This document shows, piece after piece, positions 25,944-34,701 of a DNA stretch of 64,000 nucleotides. Location: contig NZ_SMGP01000005.1 in assembly GCF_004339745.1 (NCBI RefSeq), positions 62,001-126,000 on the forward strand, read 5' to 3'. The notes below the pieces were generated by a model. The model ran no database searches and was not told where the DNA came from. It saw only the letters and a list, made by a program, of their open reading frames with translations. Numbering within the stretch: position 1 is the first letter of the stretch; each line of letters begins with the position of its first letter. The position numbers and the translations under genes were made by a program. Origin of the DNA: Paraburkholderia sp. BL9I2N2. Lineage in GTDB: Bacteria; Pseudomonadota; Gammaproteobacteria; Burkholderiales; Burkholderiaceae.

Positions 25944-26342
25944 TCAACAAAACGGCGTGAGCGCGGCGTCGCGAGTCGAATCGAGCACCGGCCACGGCAA
26001 TGAATCGGCCGGCGGCGCGGTGGCCGTTCTCACCATGCCGGGTGCGCTTTCGAATACCTCGACGAGCCAGTCGACGAAAGCGCGCACGCGTGGTGAAATC
26101 TGGCGGCTCTTCACATACGTCACTGAAACGGGCACCGGCGCGGGCCTGCACTTCGGCAACACTTCGACCAACTTTCCCGACGCAAGGTACGGCGCGGCAA
26201 CCGCGTGCCCAGGCTGAATCAAGCCGAGGCCTTCGAGTCCGCAGGCGAGGTAAGTGTGTTCGTCGTTCACCTGGATGAAGCTGTCCAGTTTCACCTTGCT
26301 CGCTCGCGCCGCCACGCTGAAGTCGAAGTCCATGCGGCGGCC
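25944..26342 (-). pseudogene. LysR-family regulator remnant (C-terminal part only)
   Basis: The frame encodes only the second half of a LysR effector domain: MDFDFSVAARASKVKLDSFI, then DEHTYLACGLEGLGLIQPGH, and VKSRQISPRVRAFVDWLVEV. The DNA-binding domain and about 190 residues are missing. The frame stays open about 30 bp further upstream, but the residues there no longer look like LysR. It abuts another truncated regulator on the opposite strand, so both probably lost their 5' ends in one deletion. Confidence 0.75.
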
Positions 26343-26347
26343 GTTAC

Positions 26348-26560
26348 ATGGCGGAGTTGCACAAAGACGGACGCGACTGGCTGCTGCTAGAAAACCATTG
26401 CCCGATTTGCGCGGCGGCGCGAACCTGCCAGGGATTTTGCCGCACGGAGTTGCAACTCTTCGCCGAGATTGTCGGCGAAGACGGTTCGATTGAACGCGAG
26501 GAGCATGTGCTGGCAGGCGCGCGTCGGTGCGCTTATCGCATCCACGTAAATAGCAAATAG
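26348..26560 (+). pseudogene. COG2345/SufR-like HTH regulator remnant with Cys cluster
   Basis: 70 residues equal to the C-terminal end of a DeoR/ArsR-like regulator of the COG2345 group. The Cys motif that binds a metal or Fe-S cluster is kept (C18, C21, C27, C31 in HCPICAAARTCQGFC, and a Cys in GARRCAYRI), but the HTH domain of about 140 residues is absent. It runs away from the LysR remnant and begins at the same junction. Whether the remaining open frame is still expressed cannot be judged. Confidence 0.7.
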
Positions 26561-26571
26561 CACCGCATTTG

Positions 26572-26690
26572 TGCGCAGGCTTATGCGCTTCGGATTGTTT
26601 GGATAATTCAACATTTAATGCGAATTTTTTATCAATATATTTCCGATTTTTCTATGCGAGGATAAAACGCCAACATTTACGCGTGCGCGA
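26572..26690. other. AT-rich intergenic block
   Basis: The stretch around 26595-26670 is far richer in A and T than its surroundings, with runs such as TTTTTTATCAATATATTT. It lies between the regulator remnants and the secreted propeller gene and probably holds its promoter. Such blocks are typical targets of H-NS-type silencers. Confidence 0.5.
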
Positions 26691-26771
26691 TTGCCTATCG
26701 GTCCGCACGCCTGCGATGTGCGCCGGACACGCCGACCCTGCGCGCTTCGCACCTTGCAAGGAAATACCGTC

Positions 26772-28955
26772 GTGACATTGTTCTCTCGCCTGGGCGTGGC
26801 CGTTGTTATCTTACACAGTCTTATCCCGCTGAATGCGTCCGCGCAATCGCAACTCAATTACACCACCTCATGGATCGGTAATAGCTTTGGTTTCGGCGAC
26901 GGCAAATGGATGCAGCAGGATATCCAGGCCATCAGCGTCGGCGGCGACGGCACCGTTTATACCAACGCGCCGTGGGACGAAAGCGGTAGTGAAATCGCCG
27001 CCTACCGCGCGGGCGACAAGATCGCTGTCGCGGGTTCGACGCATGGCTGGGGCGCGGCCGGTGGCGACGCGGTCGCGGTGAATCACACGTACCTGTATGC
27101 GGCGATGTCGATCGGCAACGAGAGCAACGCCCTGGTCGGCGCGGATTATCCGGCAGCCAATCTGACCTGGTACGGCATCACGCGCCGCACGCTCGCCAAT
27201 CTGGCGACTGGCGCGCCGTTCAGCGGCGGTATTGGCAATAGCGCCAATGCGACGAAGAACAGTTTCCTGCCGCTCGAGACGGTGGCAACTGGCAACGACG
27301 CGAGCATTCGCGGCATGACCGCCACCGACAGCGAACTGTATGTGGCCGACACCTACGCCAACCGGATCGTCGTGTTCGACGCGAATTCGATGCAGCGCTT
27401 GCGCTCGTGGAACGTGACATCGCCGGGGCGCATTGCGGTGGATACCGATTCGACGCTGTGGGTGATGAGCGGCGTCTCTTCTGGAAGCCTAACGATTCAG
27501 CACTATGCTGCGAACGGCACTGCGCTCGCCGGTACATTGACGCTGCCGGCGGGCGCGGTGCCGGCTGATATCGCGGTCACGCCGGCGGGTCAAATCCTCG
27601 TCGCGGACAACGGTCCGTCGCAACAGATTCTTGTCTTCAACAAAGACGCCAACGGTCAACCGCATGCCGCCGCGGCGATCGGCACGCGCAACGGCATCTT
27701 TCACGCGGTCAAGGGCGTGCCCGGCAATTGGCGTTTCAACGGCATGACGGGCATCGGCGTCGATGCCGCGGGCAATCTGTACGTCGCGCAGAACGGCGAA
27801 GGGCCGCGACCGGTCGGATCGGCATCGGTTGGACAAGGCGCGGTGCTCGAAAGCTACGTGTACAGTTCGCACGCCCTCAATTGGCGCTTGTACGGCCTCA
27901 CGTTCGTCGATAGCGCCGCGTTCGATCCCGCCACGCCCAATTCGGTCTACACAGGCTCGAAGCGCTTCACGCTCGATTACAGCCAGCCGGTCGGCCACGA
28001 ATGGTCGTACGCGGGTTTCACGCTCGATCGTTTCGACTATCCGGACGACCCCACGTTTCACGAGCCGCGCGGCGTGCGTGGCGAGCCGATGGTGCGTCGA
28101 ATCAACGGCCAGCCGTTTCTCTACACGCTCGATCCGGGCGCGCATTATCTGAACGTGTACCGCTTCGATGCCGCGCACGGTGAAATGGCGATTCCGTCGG
28201 GCCTGCTCGCGCAAAATCCGCTGCCGGGCACATGGCCCGCGGCGCAGCCCACGTATGGCGAATGGCTATGGCGCGACAGCAATGGCAACGGCAGCGTCGA
28301 CGCCAGCGAGATCAGCAGCAATCCGTCGACCGGCAGCACCGTCGGCAACGGCTTCTGGTGGGTCGACACGCCGGGCAATGTCTGGCTCGCCACGCCGTTG
28401 AGCGGCATCCGCGAAATGCCGCTGCAAGGCCTCGATTCCGCGGGCAATCCGATCTACACATACGCCAGCTCGAAGATGTTCGCGATGCCGCAGCCGTTCA
28501 CGCGGATAGCGCGGATCGTCTATATCGCGGCGACCGACACCATGTACATCTCCGGCTTCACCAGCGCGATTCCATGGGATGCGACGCATTGGAAAGAGGC
28601 CGGCCCGGTGCTCGCGCGTTATGACAACTGGAGTTCCGGCACGCCGACGCAGCAGTACACGATTTCGCTGCCCTGGAACACACAAAGCAATCCGCAAACG
28701 ACGACCGTGGGCGTCGCGGTGGCGGGCAATTACATCTTCGTGGCCGAGCTGTACACCCAGAAGGTGGATGTGTACGACGCGCGCACCGGCCAGGCCGTCG
28801 GCTATATGACGCCGGGCGCGAGCGTCGGCAACACGAGCGGCTGGGTGGACGTGTATCTTGGCATCAGCGCGGCGCAACGCGACAATGGCGAGTACGTCGT
28901 CCTGCTCGAAGACGACGCCCGCGCAAAAATTCTGATGTATCGATGGACGCCTTAA
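26772..28955 (+). CDS. Secreted NHL/SMP-30-type beta-propeller protein
   Basis: 727 residues. I chose GTG 26772 because AAGGAAA lies about ten bases before it and the product then starts with a signal peptide (MTLFSRLGVAVVILHSLIPL, cleavage after NASAQ); the longer frame has an Arg-rich non-signal N-terminus. The mature part has repeated strands of the NHL type: VADTYANRIVVFDANS, ILVADNGPSQQILVFN, GIGVDAAGNLYVAQNGEG. Near residue 515 DSNGNGSVDASEI matches an EF-hand calcium loop. It is probably exported to the periplasm or outside; the ligand or enzyme activity is unknown. No other export or catabolic gene adjoins it. Confidence 0.75.
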   Translation: MTLFSRLGVAVVILHSLIPLNASAQSQLNYTTSWIGNSFGFGDGKWMQQDIQAISVGGDGTVYTNAPWDESGSEIAAYRAGDKIAVAGSTHGWGAAGGDAVAVNHTYLYAAMSIGNESNALVGADYPAANLTWYGITRRTLANLATGAPFSGGIGNSANATKNSFLPLETVATGNDASIRGMTATDSELYVADTYANRIVVFDANSMQRLRSWNVTSPGRIAVDTDSTLWVMSGVSSGSLTIQHYAANGTALAGTLTLPAGAVPADIAVTPAGQILVADNGPSQQILVFNKDANGQPHAAAAIGTRNGIFHAVKGVPGNWRFNGMTGIGVDAAGNLYVAQNGEGPRPVGSASVGQGAVLESYVYSSHALNWRLYGLTFVDSAAFDPATPNSVYTGSKRFTLDYSQPVGHEWSYAGFTLDRFDYPDDPTFHEPRGVRGEPMVRRINGQPFLYTLDPGAHYLNVYRFDAAHGEMAIPSGLLAQNPLPGTWPAAQPTYGEWLWRDSNGNGSVDASEISSNPSTGSTVGNGFWWVDTPGNVWLATPLSGIREMPLQGLDSAGNPIYTYASSKMFAMPQPFTRIARIVYIAATDTMYISGFTSAIPWDATHWKEAGPVLARYDNWSSGTPTQQYTISLPWNTQSNPQTTTVGVAVAGNYIFVAELYTQKVDVYDARTGQAVGYMTPGASVGNTSGWVDVYLGISAAQRDNGEYVVLLEDDARAKILMYRWTP

Positions 28956-29065
28956 CGCCGATCGCGTTCGCCCCGTTCACGAATGGACGGCAACGCACGA
29001 TCGGTATATAACAACATGAAAGGATGGCTTGTTCACCGCTGCATCAACAGGAGCGAAGTTTCATC

Positions 29066-29323
29066 ATGACGCAAGACGTAACGCCTAAGCCACCCACGGG
29101 CGACCGGCCCGATCTGGAAAACCTCGACGCAGCGCTCAGTCACGTGGATCAGCAGGTATCGTCGGGCAGCATTGCATCCGGCGCCGCGAAGGGCATCCTG
29201 TATAGCCTGATCGAAACGCTCGGCACGTTTGTCGGCGATCCCGATCTGCCGGAGCATGCACGTTCGGGTTACGAAGGGCTGCTGGAAGCCGCTCGCGAGC
29301 TGCGCGCGAGGCTGGATCACTAA
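29066..29323 (+). CDS. Small conserved-looking protein of unknown function
   Basis: 85 residues from ATG 29066, with AGGAG upstream at somewhat long spacing. The product is acidic and helical (LENLDAALSHVDQQVSSGSI; YEGLLEAARELRARLDH) with no signal peptide or membrane segment. I do not recognise a family with certainty. It stands alone between the propeller gene and the LysE exporter. Confidence 0.6.
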   Translation: MTQDVTPKPPTGDRPDLENLDAALSHVDQQVSSGSIASGAAKGILYSLIETLGTFVGDPDLPEHARSGYEGLLEAARELRARLDH

Positions 29324-29478
29324 AGGCGATGGCGCGTTGCCGGTCAGCGGCGCGATTCGCATCGGCATGGATGCCGATGTCGAACGGCCGTTGCTTCTGT
29401 TTGGGGTGACGGCATAACGCGGCTGCGATTCATCATCGCATTCGGCCGCTGCATTTCGGCGTCGCCGCTGTCTATGAT

Positions 29479-29513
29479 AAAAAGGCGCACTGTCTCCAAT
29501 ATTGCGCCTTTTT
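29479..29513 (+). promoter_or_regulatory. Perfect hairpin directly in front of the lysE-type start codon
   Basis: AAAAAGGCGCA (29479-29489) pairs with TGCGCCTTTTT (29503-29513), an 11-bp stem with a T-run in its right arm, ending one base before ATG 29515. It looks like an intrinsic terminator on either strand. There is no separate ribosome-binding site between it and the ATG. TATGAT at 29473-29478 could be a -10 box. Confidence 0.5.
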
Positions 29514-29514
29514 T

Positions 29515-30114
29515 ATGCTCTCTGCGTCTGCTATCGCGCTGCTGGCCGTCGGCATTGTCGTCGTGCTGATCACGCCCGGCCCCACCAATACACTGCTTGC
29601 CGCGGCCGGCTTGCGCCAGGGTGTGCGGCGCTCACTGCCGCTGATCGCCGCCGAACTAGGCGGCTATCTCGTCTCGATCTCCGTGTGGGGGCATTTCCTC
29701 GTCCAGGCGGCGCATGCGCTGCCCTGGCTGCCCTCGGTGTTGCGCGTGGCGGCCGGCTTGTACATCGCGTATCTCGCCGTCGACATGTGGCGCGCGGCAG
29801 TCGCCTTGCCCGACTCGGCGCAGCGGGCGAGCGGCATGCGCACGTTGTTCGTGGCGACGCTGCTCAATCCAAAAGGCTTGCTGTTCGCCGGCACGATCTT
29901 TCCGGCTGTCGCTTTCGCGCACCTGCCGGCCTACGCCTTTTCGATGCTGATGTTCGCGTGCCTGCTGGTGCCGATCGCGCTCGCGTGGATCGCGTTCGGC
30001 GCGGCGCTCGGCAGCGGCAGGCTCAGCTGGCTCAATCCGGTGAAGATGCAACGTGGCGCTTCGATCGTGCTCGGCGTGTTTTCCTTGTCGATTGCGTGGG
30101 CGGCACTGCATTGA
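29515..30114 (+). CDS. LysE/RhtB-family exporter
   Basis: 199 residues with six hydrophobic segments, normal for this family. The family signature is at the N-terminus: IALLAVGIVVVLITPGPTNT. Further conserved: LRVAAGLYIAYLAVDMWR and LLNPKGLLFAGTIFP. Members expel amino acids or analogues such as lysine, homoserine or threonine. The start codon lies directly behind a strong hairpin without a visible ribosome site, which is unusual. Substrate unknown. Confidence 0.9.
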   Translation: MLSASAIALLAVGIVVVLITPGPTNTLLAAAGLRQGVRRSLPLIAAELGGYLVSISVWGHFLVQAAHALPWLPSVLRVAAGLYIAYLAVDMWRAAVALPDSAQRASGMRTLFVATLLNPKGLLFAGTIFPAVAFAHLPAYAFSMLMFACLLVPIALAWIAFGAALGSGRLSWLNPVKMQRGASIVLGVFSLSIAWAALH

Positions 30115-30134
30115 GTGCGGCGCTGATCGGGCGT

Positions 30135-31370
30135 TCAGGCGGCCACGCTGTCGCCCAAGGCGTCGTCGACCATTAACGCGTCGAGCCATTCCGGCGGCGC
30201 GGACGTGATTTGTAGTTGCGGCGTGCCGTGCCAATCCGCGCAGCGTTGCAACGCGCGGCGCAGATCGCCGGCGAGACGGGCGCTCAGACGCACGCCCGGT
30301 TCGATGTGCAGCGACTTCAGTTCGAACACGCCTTGGGTCCGGTGCGCTTTCGCATCCACGCGGCCGACCAGACGCCCACGGCTCAGCAGCGGCAATACGA
30401 AGTAACCATATTTGCGCTTCGCCGCTGGCGTATAGCATTCGATCGCGTAGTCGAAGTCGAACAGCGCCGCCGCGCGCTTGCGATCCCACACCACCGGATC
30501 GAACGGCGACAACACGGTAGTGACCGTCGACGAGAGCTTGCCGCTCGCGGCATCGTCGAGTATCGCGGCGAAGTCTCGATGCACGAACGTGTCCTGCTTC
30601 CAGCCTTCCACCTGCACCGGAATCAGTTCGCCCTGGTCGGCGAGCGCATGCAGTTCGTCGCGGTACGGGCGTCGTGGCAGCCGGTAGTAGTCGGCGACCC
30701 AATCGGCGCGCGCGACACCGAGCGCACGGCAGGTGCGGCGTAACACGGCTTCGGTCACGGTGTGCGCGGGCGGCAGATCGCGCGCGTCGTCCCAATCCGG
30801 CAGCACCCGCTCGGTCAGATCGTAGACGCGGTGAAAATTGCGCCGCTCGGCCACCATCAATTGACCGATCGCGAACAGCACTTCCAGATGGCGTTTCTCC
30901 GGCTTCCAGTCCCACCAGCCGTTGCTCTTGCCCGCCTCGCGGGCAAAATCCGCGGAGCGCACGGGACCGCTCGCGCGAATGTGCGCGAGCAGCTTCTCAA
31001 CGTCCTTGCGATATTTCTTGTGCCACTCGGCCGCGTATTTCCAGCCCATGCCGCTCGGATCGAGCATGCGATGGCGCAGCAGGCCGTAATCTTCGATCGG
31101 CACGAAACAGGCTTCATGCGACCAGTACTCGAACAGCTTGCCTTCGGCGAGATGCTCGTCGAGCCATTGCTGCGGATAGGCGCCGAGCCGGCTGAACAAC
31201 ACGAGATAGGGGCTGCGCGCGACGACGTGAATCGTGTCGATCTGCAATTGCGCCATGCGGCGGATCGTGTCGAGCACGTCGGCCTTGACGGCTTTGCGGC
31301 GCGGCGGAGTCAGCAAACCTTGCGCGGCCAGATGCAGGGTACGGGCGGCGGAAAGCGAAAGAGTCTTCAC
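30135..31370 (-). CDS. YcaQ/AlkX-type DNA glycosylase-like protein
   Basis: 411 residues, the usual size for the HTH_42 superfamily. Key residues: RRMAQLQIDTIHVVARS holds a Gln-x-Asp pair (Q-I-D), the catalytic motif of E. coli YcaQ (AlkX), whereas AlkZ enzymes have Gln-x-Gln. LFEYWSHEACFVPIEDY and WEWKPEKR-like (WDWKPEKRHLEVLF) stretches are also typical. The family unhooks DNA interstrand crosslinks and excises alkylated purines. It converges on the LysE gene; the next gene upstream on the strand is 97 bp away and unrelated. Confidence 0.88.
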   Translation of the reverse strand: MKTLSLSAARTLHLAAQGLLTPPRRKAVKADVLDTIRRMAQLQIDTIHVVARSPYLVLFSRLGAYPQQWLDEHLAEGKLFEYWSHEACFVPIEDYGLLRHRMLDPSGMGWKYAAEWHKKYRKDVEKLLAHIRASGPVRSADFAREAGKSNGWWDWKPEKRHLEVLFAIGQLMVAERRNFHRVYDLTERVLPDWDDARDLPPAHTVTEAVLRRTCRALGVARADWVADYYRLPRRPYRDELHALADQGELIPVQVEGWKQDTFVHRDFAAILDDAASGKLSSTVTTVLSPFDPVVWDRKRAAALFDFDYAIECYTPAAKRKYGYFVLPLLSRGRLVGRVDAKAHRTQGVFELKSLHIEPGVRLSARLAGDLRRALQRCADWHGTPQLQITSAPPEWLDALMVDDALGDSVAA

Positions 31371-31467
31371 GCGGGCGTCGATCAGTGAGTGACTGCGATG
31401 GGGGCGGACACAAGGCCCGGCCTGGATTAGCAGCCACTACTGTAGCGTGAAGCGCCCAAACTTGCCT

Positions 31468-31746
31468 TTACCACCCGCGGCCGTGATGCCGATCCCAGCC
31501 GCGATGACGGCCATGATCGTGGTGCCAGTGACGGTGGCCGCCGCGATAGTAGTCGTCCCGGTAGCCGTAACCGTAGACCGGTTGGGGCGCATACACGACG
31601 GGCGGTGGCGCATAGACCGGCGGCGCTGCGTACACCGGGCCTGGTGTGTTCACGAACACGCCGACGTCCACCCGCGCCGAGGCGGCAGTCGATGCGCAGG
31701 CGGCGGCAAGGCCGAAGGCGGCGAAAACGATCGCGCGTTGGAACAT
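31468..31746 (-). CDS. Small exported PXPV-repeat, His-rich protein
   Basis: 92 residues from ATG 31746, with CAGGAG upstream. Residues 1-25 are a signal peptide (FQRAIVFAAFGLAAACASTA). The mature part has a Pro/Val/Tyr segment of PXPV type (VYAAPPVYAPPPVVYAPQPV) and ends in a His, Arg and Gly-rich tail (HRHWHHDHGRHRG). PXPV proteins are common in Burkholderiaceae envelopes but without known role; the His-rich end could bind metal. It is monocistronic. Confidence 0.8.
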   Translation of the reverse strand: MFQRAIVFAAFGLAAACASTAASARVDVGVFVNTPGPVYAAPPVYAPPPVVYAPQPVYGYGYRDDYYRGGHRHWHHDHGRHRGWDRHHGRGW

Positions 31747-31887
31747 GCTTGTCTCCTGTCGAATGGCTGACGACAATATTACGAGACAGAAAGGCAAGCA
31801 GGTGCAACCAGTTGAAGGTGTGTGTAACAGCAGGTTACCCGCCGGCGGTTGCAAGGCCGGCGGGCATTTTCAGACCATCGAAATCAT

Positions 31888-33618
31888 TCAGGCGCTCAGC
31901 GGGACCGCTTCTCCCGCCGATACCGCAAGCAATTGATGGATCTGCGCGACCACGGCGGCGCCTTCGCCGACGGCCGCCGCGACCCGTTTGGTCGAGCCGG
32001 CGCGGGCGTCGCCGATCGCGTACACGCCCTCGACCGTGGTCGCGAGATCGCAGGCCGAGGCGCCGTCGGCACTCGTGCCGGTCAGCACGAAGCCTTTCTC
32101 GTCGAGTTCCACGCCGCAGGTACGCAGCCAGTCGGTATTCGGGTCCGCACCGGTGAAAAGGAACAGATGGCGCGTGTCGAAATGATCGGTGCCGTCGGGC
32201 AACGGTTTTTTCAGGGCGACCGACGACAAACCGCTTTCGTCCGCATCCAGCCGGCCGATCTCCGAGTTCGGATGCACGAACACATTCGGCAGCGAGCGGA
32301 TCCGGTCGATCAGGTAGCGCGACATGGTGGCCTCAAAACCGCTGCGCCGGATCAGTACGTGGACCTTGGCCGCATGCGTCGCCAGATAGACGATCGCCTG
32401 GCCGGCCGAATTGCCACCACCCACCAGTACGACTTCCTGGCGTTTGCACAGCTTGGCTTCGACCGGCGACGCCCAGTAGTAGACACCGCGTCCCTCGAAA
32501 CGGTCGAGCCCTTCGAGCGCCGGGCGCCGGTAGACCGCGCCGCTCGCGATCACAATGGCGCGCGCCGTGATATGCCCGCCGCACTTCAGTTCCAGCCGAT
32601 GCGGCCGCTCCGCGCAATGCAGCGCCTTCACGTTGACCGGAATCGCGACGTGCGCGCCGAATTTCTGCGCCTGCACGAACGCGCGGCCCGCCAGCGCCTG
32701 ACCGGAGATGCCGGTCGGAAAGCCGAGGTAGTTCTCGATCCGCGAACTCGCGCCGGCCTGGCCGCCTGGCGCGCGGCTGTCGAGCACGATCACCGACAGG
32801 CCTTCGGAGGCCGCGTACACCGCGGTGGCGAGCCCAGCCGGTCCGGCGCCGACAATCGCGACGTCGTACACATGCGCATCGTCGAGATCGGGCAGCAAGC
32901 CGAGGCACGTGGCGAGTTCCGGCATGCTCGGGTGACGCAGCACCGAGCCGTCCGGGCAGATCACCAGCGGCATGTCTTCTTTTTGCGCGGCGAATTGCTC
33001 GATCAGACGCAGCGCGTCTTCGTCGCGTTCGTCGATCACGGAATGCGGATGGCCGTTGCGCGACAGGAAGCCTTGCAGCATGACGAGCCGGGCGTCGCTG
33101 CTGTTGCCGATCAGGATCGGCCCGCCCGCGCCCTTTTCGATCAGCGACACGCGCCGCAGAATCAGCGCGCGCATGATGCGCTCGCCGAGTTCCGCTTCGG
33201 CGACAATCAGCGCGCGCAGCCGGTCCGGCGGAATCAGCAAGGCTTCCACCGAACCGAGCGCCATGCCGTTGACCAGCGCGGGTCGTCCCGACAATTGACC
33301 GACTTCGGCAAGGAAATGCCCAGCGCCATGTTCGTTGATCAGCACTTCGCGTCCAATGCCGTCGCGTTGATAGACCTTCACGCGCCCTTCGAGCACCACG
33401 AACATGCCGGGACCGGTGAGACCGGTCTCGAACAACAGCTCACCGGCTTTCCAGTGGCCAATCTCGCCGAACTTGCGCAGACGACCGATTTCCGCGCAGG
33501 TGAGCGCGGGGAACATCTGATGCATGCGCGTCGAGAGTGACGAAAACGGCGCGTCGGCGACGACGTCCTGCTGTTGCCCTACTGCTTGTTGCACTTCAGC
33601 TTCTTGAGTCGAAAGCAT
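31888..33618 (-). CDS. Cyclic nucleotide-binding domain plus thioredoxin-reductase-like FAD oxidoreductase
   Basis: 576 residues from ATG 33618, with AGGAG upstream. Residues 30-155 are a cNMP-binding fold (GELLFETGLTGPGMFVVLEG). Residues 160-245 resemble a thioredoxin-like spacer. Residues 252-560 form a thioredoxin-reductase-like unit: DVAIVGAGPAGLATAVYAA for FAD, LVGGGNSAGQAIVYLATHA for NADPH, and a C-terminal GVYAIGDARAGSTKRVAAAV. The redox CxxC of true thioredoxin reductases is absent (APGGQAGASSRIENYLGFP instead of a disulfide). It follows the DedA-rhodanese gene by 90 bp and is probably its operon partner. Physiological role unknown, likely nucleotide-controlled redox reactions. Confidence 0.88.
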   Translation of the reverse strand: MLSTQEAEVQQAVGQQQDVVADAPFSSLSTRMHQMFPALTCAEIGRLRKFGEIGHWKAGELLFETGLTGPGMFVVLEGRVKVYQRDGIGREVLINEHGAGHFLAEVGQLSGRPALVNGMALGSVEALLIPPDRLRALIVAEAELGERIMRALILRRVSLIEKGAGGPILIGNSSDARLVMLQGFLSRNGHPHSVIDERDEDALRLIEQFAAQKEDMPLVICPDGSVLRHPSMPELATCLGLLPDLDDAHVYDVAIVGAGPAGLATAVYAASEGLSVIVLDSRAPGGQAGASSRIENYLGFPTGISGQALAGRAFVQAQKFGAHVAIPVNVKALHCAERPHRLELKCGGHITARAIVIASGAVYRRPALEGLDRFEGRGVYYWASPVEAKLCKRQEVVLVGGGNSAGQAIVYLATHAAKVHVLIRRSGFEATMSRYLIDRIRSLPNVFVHPNSEIGRLDADESGLSSVALKKPLPDGTDHFDTRHLFLFTGADPNTDWLRTCGVELDEKGFVLTGTSADGASACDLATTVEGVYAIGDARAGSTKRVAAAVGEGAAVVAQIHQLLAVSAGEAVPLSA

Positions 33619-33708
33619 TGAACCGCTCCTTCGGTGTTCATTGATGGATCGAACGAGAGGCGAAGCGGCGCGGCGCCAGAAGGCGCGAATCCAGGTGCGC
33701 TGCTTGCG

Positions 33709-34701
33709 CTATACGGCCTTCGGCGCGACGTCGTCGACCGCCACGTCGGGCGGCGGCATGTTGGGCAGCGAGTCCACCGGCTTGCCCGAGTCGCGCCAGG
33801 CTTCCATGCCGCCGCGCAGCGGCAGCACATCGGAGAAACCGGCTTCGTTCAATTGCTTGGCCATCCATGCCGCGGAAATCTCATTCGGGCAGGAACAGTA
33901 GATCACCAACTTCTGATCGTGCGGATAGGTCGCGACGATCTCGCCGAGCTGCCGCTCGTCGGCGAATTGCGAGCCCGGAATGATGAACGGATCGAGCTTG
34001 CGCTTCTCATGCGAACGGATGTCGAACAGCACCGGCGTTTTGCCCGCCTTCACGAGCGAGGCCAGCTCGTCGACTTCGATGCGCGCGGACGCGAGCTTCG
34101 AAATCAGCTGGCGCCGGCGCACCCAGCGATACGCGGCATACGCCAGCAGCAGGCCGACGGCGACCAGCGCGGCCGTTCGGCCAAGGCGTCCGGCCATGGC
34201 GAACAGCATGTCGATCTGCCTCGCGAACAGCGCGCCGATGATCAGGCCGGTGCCAGACCACAATGCGGCGCCGATGCTGTCGTAGGTGAGGAACGTGCGG
34301 TAGCGCGTGCCCATGGCGCCCGCCATTGGGATCGATACGATCGACAGTCCCGGCACGAACTTGGCGACGGCCAGCACGCGCACGCCCCAGCGACCGAAAA
34401 AGCGTTCGGTCTTTTTTACGCAGGTGTCACGCGAGAGCGACAGGCGGCAAATCGTTTTCAGCGTATTGCCGCCGTACATACGGCCAGCGAAATACCACGC
34501 GCTGTCGCCGATCAGCGTGGCGAATATCGACAGGATGAGCACCGGCGCCAACTGCGTGCCCACGGAACCGGGATGCATGGCCGCCATCGCCCCAAACAGC
34601 ACGAGCGACGGCATCGCCGGAACCGGCAGCCCGATCGAGGCGGCGAGCACGTTCACGAAGACGAGCGCCGGCCCATATTGCTCGACGAGATCATGTAGCA
34701 T
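33709..34701 (-). CDS. DedA/VTT-family membrane protein fused to a rhodanese domain
   Basis: 330 residues. Residues 1-195 contain about five hydrophobic segments and the DedA blocks FVNVLAASIGLPVPAMPSLV, GDSAWYFAGRMYGG and AKFVPGLSIVSIPMAGAMG. Residues 220-315 form a rhodanese-like domain (VLFDIRSHEKRKLDPFIIPG) with the expected active-site Cys in VIYCSCPNEISAAWMAKQL. DedA proteins act as lipid scramblases or flippases. The fusion is known in proteobacteria. First gene of a two-gene unit with the CNBD-reductase. Confidence 0.88.
   Translation of the reverse strand: MLHDLVEQYGPALVFVNVLAASIGLPVPAMPSLVLFGAMAAMHPGSVGTQLAPVLILSIFATLIGDSAWYFAGRMYGGNTLKTICRLSLSRDTCVKKTERFFGRWGVRVLAVAKFVPGLSIVSIPMAGAMGTRYRTFLTYDSIGAALWSGTGLIIGALFARQIDMLFAMAGRLGRTAALVAVGLLLAYAAYRWVRRRQLISKLASARIEVDELASLVKAGKTPVLFDIRSHEKRKLDPFIIPGSQFADERQLGEIVATYPHDQKLVIYCSCPNEISAAWMAKQLNEAGFSDVLPLRGGMEAWRDSGKPVDSLPNMPPPDVAVDDVAPKAV

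Noticed and set aside
25944-26560. An insertion sequence or phage junction
   Set aside because: No transposase, integrase, inverted termini or target duplication is visible; two truncated genes are better explained by a deletion.
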